From Catenovulum sediminis (GTDB lineage Bacteria > Pseudomonadota > Gammaproteobacteria > Enterobacterales > Alteromonadaceae), in NCBI RefSeq assembly GCF_040270295.1, contig NZ_JBELOE010000217.1: a DNA stretch of 64,000 nucleotides. One strand, written 5' to 3'. Position numbers and translations under genes: made by a program. Positions 25,919 through 34,999 of this stretch are shown here, one piece after another. The first letter of the stretch is position 1. Each line of letters begins with the position of its first letter. Below the pieces are notes generated by a model. The model was given only the letters and a program-made list of their open reading frames with translations. It was not told where the DNA came from and did not search any database.

Positions 25919-27067
25919 TTAATCGACCGCACCAATAGATACAAACCTGTTATTCACAACTTTTCTGAGATACATCGGCTTATCAATAGGCTCTCCATTT
26001 TCACTAAAAGTTAATTTTCCAGTTGTTCCAGGAAATTGCTCAATTGAGTGTAATTGTTCGACAACAGTATCTCTATCAACTGATCCCGTTTTCTCAATGC
26101 TCTCTATTAGTAACGCCAACGCATCATATCCTAGAGCTGCGGATGCGCTAGGCTCTGCTTCAAACTCAGCCGTGTATCTTTCATAAAACAACTGAGACTC
26201 ATTGAAAGCAGTCTGATCGTAAAAAGTAGCAACAACCAGTTCCCCTTGGTCACCTAACTCTGCATCTAGCAACAATGTTGAATCAACCCCCCCACTTGCA
26301 ACTATAGGCTTCTCTATACCCGCATTGCGAATCGCTTGTATTGCTCTTAGACCATTTGGCATAGTACCAGCGACTAAAATTGAGTCAAAATCATAATACT
26401 CAGTCCAACTTTCAATGACCTGCTTGTGGTTATCACCAGACGTATCAAATGAACGACGGGAGACAATATCAACCTTTTGTTGTATCGCTGCTATTTCAAA
26501 TGCATTGGCAATATCTTGCCCGTAAACATTGTCAACGTAGTACAACAAAACGCGTTGATAATTATTGTTTCGAAAATAGCTAACTAATCTTTTACCCTGC
26601 TCTTCATTATTAGACAACATTCTAAAAACACTTTTATGCTGTTGCTGTGTCAATTCTACGGCTGAAGAACCAGGTGTTATCATAATCAAACCGGAAGAAT
26701 CATATGTGGTTGAAGTCGGTATTGATATATACGAATCTAAATGCCCAATAACCGCAAAAATACTTTTATCTGCTGCTATTTCTTCAGCTATCAACAATCC
26801 TTCGTTAATGTCTCTGAAATCATCAAACTTTTTCAGTTCAATCTTTCGGCCTAAGACCCCTCCACTCTTATTAACCTCCTTCGCGGCCAGCTCGACGCCA
26901 TTAAACATATCGATTTTGCTTTTACTATGAGGCCAAGCAACAGCAATGACTAACCGTTCAGTGTCGTTATGAATGCTATCAATTCGATCCTGATAGGCCC
27001 TTTTCTCACCACAACTGGCAAGCAAACATACAAATACAAAATATTTAACTAACTTAATAGCATTCAT
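25919..27067 (-). CDS. Branched-chain amino acid-type ABC substrate-binding lipoprotein
   Basis: The 382-residue protein starts with a lipoprotein signal (lipobox LLASC). A Peripla_BP_6 fold follows (IAVAWPHSKSKIDMFNGVEL, DSSGLIMITPGSSA, YDALALLIESIEK), like LivJ-type or urea-binding proteins. I prefer ATG 27067 to ATG 27076 because AAGGA lies eight bases before the former and overlaps the latter. No LivHMGF-type transporter genes are present. It is directly after the second NHLM ABC transporter gene (gap 11 bp). It may bind a peptide or amino acid at the membrane. Confidence 0.82.
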   Translation of the reverse strand: MNAIKLVKYFVFVCLLASCGEKRAYQDRIDSIHNDTERLVIAVAWPHSKSKIDMFNGVELAAKEVNKSGGVLGRKIELKKFDDFRDINEGLLIAEEIAADKSIFAVIGHLDSYISIPTSTTYDSSGLIMITPGSSAVELTQQQHKSVFRMLSNNEEQGKRLVSYFRNNNYQRVLLYYVDNVYGQDIANAFEIAAIQQKVDIVSRRSFDTSGDNHKQVIESWTEYYDFDSILVAGTMPNGLRAIQAIRNAGIEKPIVASGGVDSTLLLDAELGDQGELVVATFYDQTAFNESQLFYERYTAEFEAEPSASAALGYDALALLIESIEKTGSVDRDTVVEQLHSIEQFPGTTGKLTFSENGEPIDKPMYLRKVVNNRFVSIGAVD

Positions 27068-27078
27068 TATATACATCC

Positions 27079-29964
27079 TTAAACTTTCTGACGTTTGGCA
27101 AGCTCAGCAAAATATCCATTTAAGCTAATCAATTCATCATAAGTACCGTCTTCCACAATTTTCCCTTTATGCATATAGAGGATCCTATCTGCATTCTTGA
27201 TTGTACTTAGCCGATGAGCAATCACAATTCGTGTAACATTCAATTCATCTAAGCTTTTTGTCACCATAGCTTGCGTCTTGTTATCCAAAGCACTAGTCGC
27301 TTCATCAAAAAATAGCATATTAGGTTGGTGAACAATCGCTCGAGCGATCAAGATTCTCTGTACTTGTCCACCCGACATAACACCGTCAGAGACTAAAGTA
27401 TGCATACCCATAGGCATTTTTTTGATATCTTCATCAAGTCCGCATTTACGAGCCGCTTCCCAAGCGTCTTTAATAGTCAATGAAGATGAGCCCACTATAT
27501 TAGTGAATACATCTCCCGCCATAAGTCTACCTGATTGCAGTACAACCCCGATTTGTCTTCTAATAGAACTTATATCAACGGTATTGATATCTGTCCCGTC
27601 GAAAAATATATTACCCTTATTGGCTAATTGAAAGCCCAGCAGCAACTTTAATAAGGTTGATTTACCGGATCCAGAGCCCCCAACTAAAGCGACATACTCT
27701 CCGGCCTTAATTGACAAGTTAATATCTTGCAATACATATGGCGCATTTTCCTCATATTTAAACGAAACATTACATATCTCTATATCACCTGAAAGTCGCG
27801 CAATACTTCTCTTGTCAAGACTTCGTTCTGGGACGCTCTCTAATATAGGTTTGGTATTTTCGTAAGTTGGTACAACACTTAAGACGGTTATAAATGCTTC
27901 TGCAAGCCCTAACATCCCAGCCAAAAAAGAAGCATATGCTGCAGTGAATGCCATAAATTCACCAACCGAGATAGATTCCTCATTCCATACAATAATTGAA
28001 AAGATGGCAATGCTGCTAATAAGGGGTAACACACTGTTGTATGTTGTTAATATATTCTTGATATTTTCAGCTCTAAAGGTCAGTGAAACCGAATCAAAAA
28101 ACAAATCGCTCCACTTTACAAATGCCCTAGTTTCAGCACCTGTATTTCTAAGCTTGGCAATGCCACTGAGTAATTGATTAGTTAAACTCGCGGATTTATT
28201 TGCGTTCTTAATCAATTCTCGTAATGGTTTGATCGTTATATAATTAATACTAATATTGACAGCAACAGTGACCGTTACGATGAGAGTTGCAAGCCAAGCA
28301 AGGTTTGAGCTGTAATAAAATAAAAGAAAAAAGTAAAAAACAGAAAACACGCCACTGATAATAGCACTCGAAGTGGTACCAGATACAGCGCCAATGATCT
28401 GCGTAATGCCATTAGCCCGAGAGGCTAACTCACCAGCACTATAGCGATGGAAAAAAGGCACAGGAAGAGCTAAAACACGGTCCCAAACGGCTGACTGAAT
28501 AGCATGGTCTATACGACTTTGAAACCTTAGTGTAGCTATTGCCCTTGTAATCAAGAACATCCCATTGGCTAAAGCTAAAGTAATCAACGCCGCCATAATA
28601 AAATACAGTTGATGTCGATCTGCTTCCGGAATAATGGTATCGACAAGCTCCCCCATAGCAATTGGCGGCAACAACCCGATAATCGCGCCCAAGGCTCCAA
28701 TCAACATAACAACGATGACATCTTTAGACCCTCCTTGCATACCAAAACGAAATACATCAAAAAAATTCAATTTCCTGTCTGGAAAAGGACGGTAGAAAAC
28801 ACTCGCTTCCACCTGGAGCGACGCAGCAAATTCTTCTTTAACTTTAATCAGCTTGCCGCTTTCTACATCATATGCTTGATAGCCTTTGTTTGAACTATAA
28901 ATCAAAGCCACCGGCTTACGACTTTCTTCAACAAAAGCTAATAAGGTACCATGATCGGCCGTCCACCAATTACCTCTTAGCAATACCCGACGAGATCGCC
29001 AACCGAAACTAGTTTCGATATCTGAAACTTTTAATTCGTCCCCTAGCTCTAAAAGGGCTTGGCTAACCTTAAATGGCAGTTTTTGTTGTGTTGCAATAAA
29101 ATCACAGACGTCTAACAAAGGGTTATTATATTTACTGTGTTTTACTTTGTCTGTACCATTGAACAGGTTCGAAAATGAACGTAATGAAGCGTCAAATGCC
29201 CGCTTTTGCATTTCCTCTTGTTTAAATATCCGTGCTGTATCTTTTTCATCCAACTGACAAAAAAATTGTGCGTAAATATTGGCAAGACTCGTATTATGCG
29301 AGGTGATAGCGTCGATATAATCATATTGAGAAATAAAAGAAGCAATAGAGTCGATTTCCAGCTTGACTTCTCGCTCTGGTTTTATAAACACATCATTTGA
29401 AATAAAAACAAAATCACTCTTCTCCTTTAATGCGTAATCAAATCCGCAAAACATCAATTGCTCTGGGGCCGGTTCAAATTTGACAATAACAGGTTTGTCA
29501 ATACAACTCACTGCACCTTGCTCATGAATAAGGCATTCAGAAGTGCTGGTTAATTTGTTCCCGCTGTGATTCGAACTACATAAAGGCAAATGTAGAATAT
29601 CTAACCAATATTCTATTGCTTCACAGACTACCTTATGCGCAGTTGTATTTAACGATGATAATTGGTTTGCCGATATTTTGATCAACTGTGTGTTAGGCAA
29701 GCAAACAAAACACATGGCATGATTCTGTCCATGAGTAGAATGTCCAAATAAGAGCTGAGCTTCATTAACTCTCGCTATATGTGTTTTTCGACCCGCAACT
29801 TTCTTGTTTTTAGTTGTTGCAAAAAATAAATCTACCCCTCCTTTCACAACTAGATAAATATACTTTGGATCATTCAATAAGGTCGGGGTTGCCGAATGCT
29901 TGAATTCTTCGAACTCAAGCTCGCTTATCAGAGTCCGCACCTCCTCTTTCACTACTCCTATCAT
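27079..29964 (-). CDS. NHLM-type bacteriocin ABC transporter, ATP-binding/permease protein
   Basis: The 961-residue protein is an ABC half-transporter with a long N-terminal part (1-390) without peptidase residues; the first 100 residues look like a cyclic-nucleotide-binding-type fold. Six transmembrane segments (about 420-690) and an ATPase domain follow, with Walker A GGSGSGKST, signature SGGQVQR and Walker B NMLFFDEATSALD. This layout is that of the second transporter in NHLM (nitrile hydratase leader microcin) export systems, which pairs with a peptidase-containing transporter. Its start overlaps the C39 transporter stop by 4 bases. Confidence 0.9.
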   Translation of the reverse strand: MIGVVKEEVRTLISELEFEEFKHSATPTLLNDPKYIYLVVKGGVDLFFATTKNKKVAGRKTHIARVNEAQLLFGHSTHGQNHAMCFVCLPNTQLIKISANQLSSLNTTAHKVVCEAIEYWLDILHLPLCSSNHSGNKLTSTSECLIHEQGAVSCIDKPVIVKFEPAPEQLMFCGFDYALKEKSDFVFISNDVFIKPEREVKLEIDSIASFISQYDYIDAITSHNTSLANIYAQFFCQLDEKDTARIFKQEEMQKRAFDASLRSFSNLFNGTDKVKHSKYNNPLLDVCDFIATQQKLPFKVSQALLELGDELKVSDIETSFGWRSRRVLLRGNWWTADHGTLLAFVEESRKPVALIYSSNKGYQAYDVESGKLIKVKEEFAASLQVEASVFYRPFPDRKLNFFDVFRFGMQGGSKDVIVVMLIGALGAIIGLLPPIAMGELVDTIIPEADRHQLYFIMAALITLALANGMFLITRAIATLRFQSRIDHAIQSAVWDRVLALPVPFFHRYSAGELASRANGITQIIGAVSGTTSSAIISGVFSVFYFFLLFYYSSNLAWLATLIVTVTVAVNISINYITIKPLRELIKNANKSASLTNQLLSGIAKLRNTGAETRAFVKWSDLFFDSVSLTFRAENIKNILTTYNSVLPLISSIAIFSIIVWNEESISVGEFMAFTAAYASFLAGMLGLAEAFITVLSVVPTYENTKPILESVPERSLDKRSIARLSGDIEICNVSFKYEENAPYVLQDINLSIKAGEYVALVGGSGSGKSTLLKLLLGFQLANKGNIFFDGTDINTVDISSIRRQIGVVLQSGRLMAGDVFTNIVGSSSLTIKDAWEAARKCGLDEDIKKMPMGMHTLVSDGVMSGGQVQRILIARAIVHQPNMLFFDEATSALDNKTQAMVTKSLDELNVTRIVIAHRLSTIKNADRILYMHKGKIVEDGTYDELISLNGYFAELAKRQKV

Positions 29965-32141
29965 TCTGCATTCACCATATCAAAGTACAACCCAGGTTGG
30001 GTTGTTAAAGATTCATGTGTGCCTCGCTCTGATATTTCGCCATCCTTGAGGACAATAATTTCGTCGCAATCCCTAATAGTACTCAATCGATGAGCAATAA
30101 TCAGACATGTACAGCCTCTTTTTCGCAAGTTGTTATCAATTTTCTTTTCAGTCGTTGGATCAAGAGCACTAGTTGCTTCGTCTAGGATTAAAATGCTAGG
30201 TTGCCTGATTAATGATCTAGCTATCTCTAGTCTTTGTAGTTGACCACCGCTAAAATTACCGCCACCTTCTCGAATTAAACTATCGTACGCCCCATCTCTG
30301 CTTGCTATCACATCATGTATTTCTGCATCTTTACAGGCTTGGATAATGACAGAATCAGGTATACTCCGATCCCACAGTGTTAAACTATCTCTGATTGTTC
30401 CTTCAAAAACACTAATTTTTTGATCAACCATAGCGATCGAATTAACGATCTGCACTCGACTCAGTTCAGTACGTGATTTACCATCAAATAATATTTCACC
30501 TTCCCAAGGTTGATACAAACCAATTACTAACTTCGATACAGTCGACTTCCCACATCCTGATGTCCCCACTAACGCAACTCTACCACCTGGTTTAATCGAC
30601 AAATTAAAATTATTTATAATAGGAGGTTCTACTTTACTATAGCCAAATGTTAAGTTTTTAATATCTAAATAACCATTTAAACGAGGAGAATGGTTTTGTT
30701 CTGGGGAAGGCTTATAATGCGCCAACAGAGGATCTTGTTCGTATTTGAGGACATCATCGACACGCACCATGCTCCCAGAAAGAGTTTGCAATTGAGCTCC
30801 TAAACCAACAAGATTGTTTACAGGTGCAATAAACGCGGTCATCAATGCTTGAAATGCTGCTAATTCGCCGAGAGTTAACTCCCCATTCATTACGTATAAG
30901 CCACCAATGCCAATTATCAATGCTGTATTGACCGCTGTTAAAAATACAGGCAACGTATTCAAAAAGGCCTGTCGAGTTCGAATATTTTGGTTTGCGTTGA
31001 ATACCTTAGCAAAATAACCAGACCACTGAGCAAAAAAGTCATTTTCTCTCCCGCTGGCTTTTAATGATTCAATAGATAACAACCCATTCATCGATGTACC
31101 AGCCAGTTTCCCACTATCTTGCTGTGAGCGCATATTCATATCTTGGTTTTTTCGTGAAGTGAAACGTAAATAGAGAATATTAAGTGCTATAATGCAGCAA
31201 CCCACTATAGTCAGTTTTACATTATAGAATAACAATAGCATCCCAAAGAAGAGTACTGCTACCATATCTAGCAACATTGAAATAAATTCCCTAGACATTA
31301 GCTGAGCTATAACACTATTGATACTTAAACGCGAAGCAATATCACCAGGTGAACGCTGGTTAAAAAACAGAACCGGAAGATGTAGTATGTGCCATAAAAA
31401 CTTAACTGATTCTGCTACCGAAATTTTGTTTTGTAGCCGAATCAAGTAGTATTCTTTGATCCAGTTTAATACTCCAACAACTATCGCAGTGGCTATCATC
31501 ATCCAAATCAATGGGGTAAACCAGTCGTTTTGTTGTCCTATCAGAATATTATCAATGAATATTTTATTAAATACAGGAACCACTAATCCAGGTATAACAA
31601 GAGATAGCCCAACTAAGAACAAAAAAGCTACACTAAACCAAGTATGATCTAATCGCCGAATTAACCCCAATAACATAGAAGGCGGTTTCCCATCCGCTAC
31701 AAAATGCTCATCGGGTGATATTTCTAGACAGATTCCAGTATAGCTTTGATCAAATTCATCAAAGGTGACAGTTCGAGGCCCCGTAGCTGGGTCATTTAGA
31801 TAGACAGTATCCCCGTTAATCCCTTCTAACACTAAAAAGTGGTTAAAGTTCCAAAAGACGATGACTGGAAACCTTTTTTCAACCAACTTTTGCGGTTCTA
31901 AACGAAAACCTTTTGCTTTTAATCCGTATGCTCTAGCAGCTTTCACCACATGTGAAGCTTTACTTCCATCACGTGAAACACCACATGCAACGCGCAACTC
32001 TTCTAAAGGTACAAATTTTTTATAATACCGCATAATAATCCCAAGTGCAGCGGCACCGCATTCAACTGCTTCCATTTGCAAAACAGTCGGCGTACGCTTT
32101 CTTGGAATGTTAAAATGCTTGCTTTTATTTTCTTCTGACAT
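29961..32141 (-). CDS. C39 peptidase-containing ABC transporter (NHLM type)
   Basis: The 726-residue protein joins a C39 protease to an ABC exporter. C28 (MEAVECGAAALG), H101 (NFNHFLVLEG) and D117 (LNDPATG) form the catalytic triad. The transmembrane region spans about 165-450, and the ATPase has GTSGCGKST, SGGQLQRLEIARS and ILILDEATSALD. It should cut both precursors after their Gly-Gly and export the modified cores. It is coupled to the second ABC gene by a 4-base overlap and to the HlyD-like gene by a 1-bp gap. Confidence 0.94.
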   Translation of the reverse strand: MSEENKSKHFNIPRKRTPTVLQMEAVECGAAALGIIMRYYKKFVPLEELRVACGVSRDGSKASHVVKAARAYGLKAKGFRLEPQKLVEKRFPVIVFWNFNHFLVLEGINGDTVYLNDPATGPRTVTFDEFDQSYTGICLEISPDEHFVADGKPPSMLLGLIRRLDHTWFSVAFLFLVGLSLVIPGLVVPVFNKIFIDNILIGQQNDWFTPLIWMMIATAIVVGVLNWIKEYYLIRLQNKISVAESVKFLWHILHLPVLFFNQRSPGDIASRLSINSVIAQLMSREFISMLLDMVAVLFFGMLLLFYNVKLTIVGCCIIALNILYLRFTSRKNQDMNMRSQQDSGKLAGTSMNGLLSIESLKASGRENDFFAQWSGYFAKVFNANQNIRTRQAFLNTLPVFLTAVNTALIIGIGGLYVMNGELTLGELAAFQALMTAFIAPVNNLVGLGAQLQTLSGSMVRVDDVLKYEQDPLLAHYKPSPEQNHSPRLNGYLDIKNLTFGYSKVEPPIINNFNLSIKPGGRVALVGTSGCGKSTVSKLVIGLYQPWEGEILFDGKSRTELSRVQIVNSIAMVDQKISVFEGTIRDSLTLWDRSIPDSVIIQACKDAEIHDVIASRDGAYDSLIREGGGNFSGGQLQRLEIARSLIRQPSILILDEATSALDPTTEKKIDNNLRKRGCTCLIIAHRLSTIRDCDEIIVLKDGEISERGTHESLTTQPGLYFDMVNAE

Positions 32142-32142
32142 G

Positions 32143-33306
32143 CTACCCCCCTAGAATTTTCTTTAATGCAGGGATAACAAGCTTTATTGGAGCTTGCGCT
32201 TCGGTTTTAACTAAAGCAGAACAAACTGTTCCCGAGAATAATGCAGTATCAGGGCCCTTTGGAGAAGTCCATTGATACCCACTATAAGTCGATTTACTTG
32301 GTTTCAAATCAACGGTTAGAGCAATCATGGATTGCCCACCGGTTAACATTCTAATAAGTTCTTCATTTTCTAATTTTTGCATTAGTGAATTTGAAGTCAC
32401 GGGATAAGGGGAAACATTGATTACACGACCCAGTAACGAACCATGCTCTTCTCTACGAACAGTAGATGGTGAAATACTAACATCCATTCCAGAGTTAATT
32501 TTCTTCCCTTCGGCTGCTGACACTAAAACCAGAGCTTCTAAGTTTTTAATAGCAGGCCCTTCTAATTCAATATTAAACATTCGAGTTCCAGCACTAACAA
32601 GCTGACCAGTCTCCACTAATACTTCAGTAACGCGTCCTGAATGACGACTAAACACTTTGCTAGACTGTTCTAATTTCGCTTTTAAAGAGTCAATTTCGCG
32701 CACTAACTCTTTATACACATTTTCTTGCTCTACGAGTTGAATTGGGATCCCATTCAGCTCGCTTTTTTTCCTTTGTAAATTTTGCTTCTCTATCTGCAAT
32801 TGCTGTTCAGTAATTAAACCATCTTCCAACAAGGTGCGTTTTGATTTAATGGTCTTCTCTAAATATTCGATATCTTCCCTAATAGATATCGATTTTAGTT
32901 CTAACATCTTTTTTGAAAATAGGTTTTTTTCCTTTAGTTCATCACGAGTTTTAATGGCATTTTTTAATCGTTCAAGCAAATCAGGCTGCTCAATTCTAGC
33001 AAGCAATTGCCCCTTAAAAACTCGATCACCTTCACGCACTGCCAAATCTGATATTAAACCAACCGAATGTGATTTTTGACCAAAAATCCCACCGGACTTA
33101 AGAAGAATACAATTTCCATGCACATTCGTTGGCACTTTACCCCATATGCCCCATGCAACTGCAAAAAAAATTAATATGGCGCATGCTAGTAATGCAAGCC
33201 ATCCTCGAGAAGAGGTTACGGATATTAGTAGATCTAATTGTTCTGGTGAGGACAATTTATCTAAAACTGACTGCCTAAATAATTTCTTCGATTTATCTTC
33301 TAACAT
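32143..33306 (-). CDS. HlyD-like secretion protein of the NHLM export system
   Basis: The 387-residue periplasmic adaptor has one N-terminal membrane segment (LLACAILIFFAVAWGIWG, about 35-52) and a long coiled-coil region (about 115-215). The flanking lipoyl/barrel halves show HSVGLISDLAVREGDRVFKGQ and HSGRVTEVLVETGQLVSAG. Such proteins bridge the inner-membrane ABC exporter and an outer-membrane channel. It stands between the TolC-like and C39 transporter genes, completing a type I-like secretion line. Confidence 0.9.
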   Translation of the reverse strand: MLEDKSKKLFRQSVLDKLSSPEQLDLLISVTSSRGWLALLACAILIFFAVAWGIWGKVPTNVHGNCILLKSGGIFGQKSHSVGLISDLAVREGDRVFKGQLLARIEQPDLLERLKNAIKTRDELKEKNLFSKKMLELKSISIREDIEYLEKTIKSKRTLLEDGLITEQQLQIEKQNLQRKKSELNGIPIQLVEQENVYKELVREIDSLKAKLEQSSKVFSRHSGRVTEVLVETGQLVSAGTRMFNIELEGPAIKNLEALVLVSAAEGKKINSGMDVSISPSTVRREEHGSLLGRVINVSPYPVTSNSLMQKLENEELIRMLTGGQSMIALTVDLKPSKSTYSGYQWTSPKGPDTALFSGTVCSALVKTEAQAPIKLVIPALKKILGG

Positions 33307-33316
33307 AGCTCATCCG

Positions 33317-34873
33317 TTAATTTGTATGCTTTGCAAACCATTGAGGCAGTGCTTGACCGTTTAGTAGTGACATTAGTTCATCTTTAATATTGCTATGATT
33401 AAGATCCAATAACCCCAATTCATACAGCAGTATTGATAAATTTTGATTATATTCAACCAGAGCTTTAACTCGTTCTAGAGATGCACTAACAAGACTTTCT
33501 TCAATATTAGTGACATCTAAAATCGTCGAATCACCTGAAAGCAGTTTGCGAATTTCATTATCAACATTCTTGCGACTAATTACTTCTCTATTCACTGTTT
33601 CTTTATATTGTTTAATGGATTGATTGACTTTAAATAGCGCAGCTTGAATGTTCATCGTAATTGCTCTGTATAAATCATGTTGAGCATATTGTTGCTGTTG
33701 ATAGAGAATTTGCGCTTTTTCGACATTAGCCTTAGATAAAGTCTCAGCTGGATACCACTTAAACTCTAAGCCGACTTGCCAATTAGGACCATAATCTTCC
33801 CCCGTCAAGGCGCTAACATGGCTGTGATGCTCTCCCAACCGAGTTGTATTTGCGTTGACATAGAAATTAAGTTCGGGTTTTGCATTATCCTTTGCTTGCA
33901 TTACTCTTTTTGCTGCAACACTTGTCATTTTCTTAATTGATCGATAATCAGCTCGCTTATTTACCAGAGACTTCGTTAGCTTTCCAGTTGCAGCTAAATC
34001 GATTTGCAGCAAGTCCTCCACTGGTGAATACAACGCAGTACTTGGTATATCTTTATCAAGAGCAATAGTTACAGGAACCCCTATAATTTCACTTAGTTGA
34101 AGTTTCGCCAACACTAAATTACGCTCGCCTGATAAATAAGTCGCCATACGACTACTTACAAGTGCAGAAACAACTCCATAGTCAGCTCTAGGGCGCTCAC
34201 CATTATTTATCAATTTTTCAATACGCGCCAACAACGTATTATTTCTTTCTACCGATTCACCAAGTAAAGTGAGTGAATCAAGTGCACCACGATACACCCA
34301 ATAGCGGCTTAACGTATTCAATATCAACATGGCTTTAACATCTCGATAGCTTGCCTGAGATGCGGCGTGATTTAACTGAGCAATAGCGACATCCGCTATA
34401 AAATTATCTTTACCTCGCCCTTTCCATAAAGGAACACTTAAGGTCACCCCTAAATTGGTCGTCGCGGAAGTATCTTTGCCTATCAGCCCATAATCCTCTG
34501 TAATTCCACTCGTTGAAAGCTCAACAGCCAGCGTTGCACCAAGCTTTACCTTTTTCCGTATTCCAAACGTATGAGTGTCAGATTGCCGATCCACTTGATC
34601 AATCGCGGGGCTTGCTGGCACAGGAGCTTTTTCTTTAACATAGCGAACATCTCCTGAGACCAATATATCAAACTCGGATTCAGATACTTGCACATTTTGG
34701 AATGCGAATTCACGCTCTTTATCTTGAATGTTTAACTGTGCATTGTTGTGCAAAGACAACTCAATAGCCTGATAAATTGAAATGGATTCTCGCTCCTCCG
34801 CCTCTAGGGTAGAAGACAATAAGCATTGGCTAATGATACTCAAAAACACAAGGGTACTTTTACAAAACTCCAT
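33317..34873 (-). CDS. TolC-like outer-membrane channel
   Basis: The 518-residue protein has an N-terminal signal (about 1-25) and the TolC/OEP pattern: YQAIELSLHNNAQL at the start, two long helical repeats and sparse beta segments (for example WQVGLEFKWYPAE). It would form the outer-membrane exit for the peptide with the HlyD-like adaptor 10 bp downstream. A 126-bp gap separates it from the sulfotransferase gene; ribosome binding site AAGGAAAT precedes its ATG. A separate promoter there is possible. Confidence 0.88.
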   Translation of the reverse strand: MEFCKSTLVFLSIISQCLLSSTLEAEERESISIYQAIELSLHNNAQLNIQDKEREFAFQNVQVSESEFDILVSGDVRYVKEKAPVPASPAIDQVDRQSDTHTFGIRKKVKLGATLAVELSTSGITEDYGLIGKDTSATTNLGVTLSVPLWKGRGKDNFIADVAIAQLNHAASQASYRDVKAMLILNTLSRYWVYRGALDSLTLLGESVERNNTLLARIEKLINNGERPRADYGVVSALVSSRMATYLSGERNLVLAKLQLSEIIGVPVTIALDKDIPSTALYSPVEDLLQIDLAATGKLTKSLVNKRADYRSIKKMTSVAAKRVMQAKDNAKPELNFYVNANTTRLGEHHSHVSALTGEDYGPNWQVGLEFKWYPAETLSKANVEKAQILYQQQQYAQHDLYRAITMNIQAALFKVNQSIKQYKETVNREVISRKNVDNEIRKLLSGDSTILDVTNIEESLVSASLERVKALVEYNQNLSILLYELGLLDLNHSNIKDELMSLLNGQALPQWFAKHTN

Positions 34874-34999
34874 TTATTTCCTTTTTCTTATTATTTACAC
34901 CAAAATTTAAGCGATATGTTGGTTCAATCAATCCTCATGGTAATACAAACTATTTTTCATTTTTAGACCTACTGAAACAGTTGCCAGCAAGTAAAAAAC

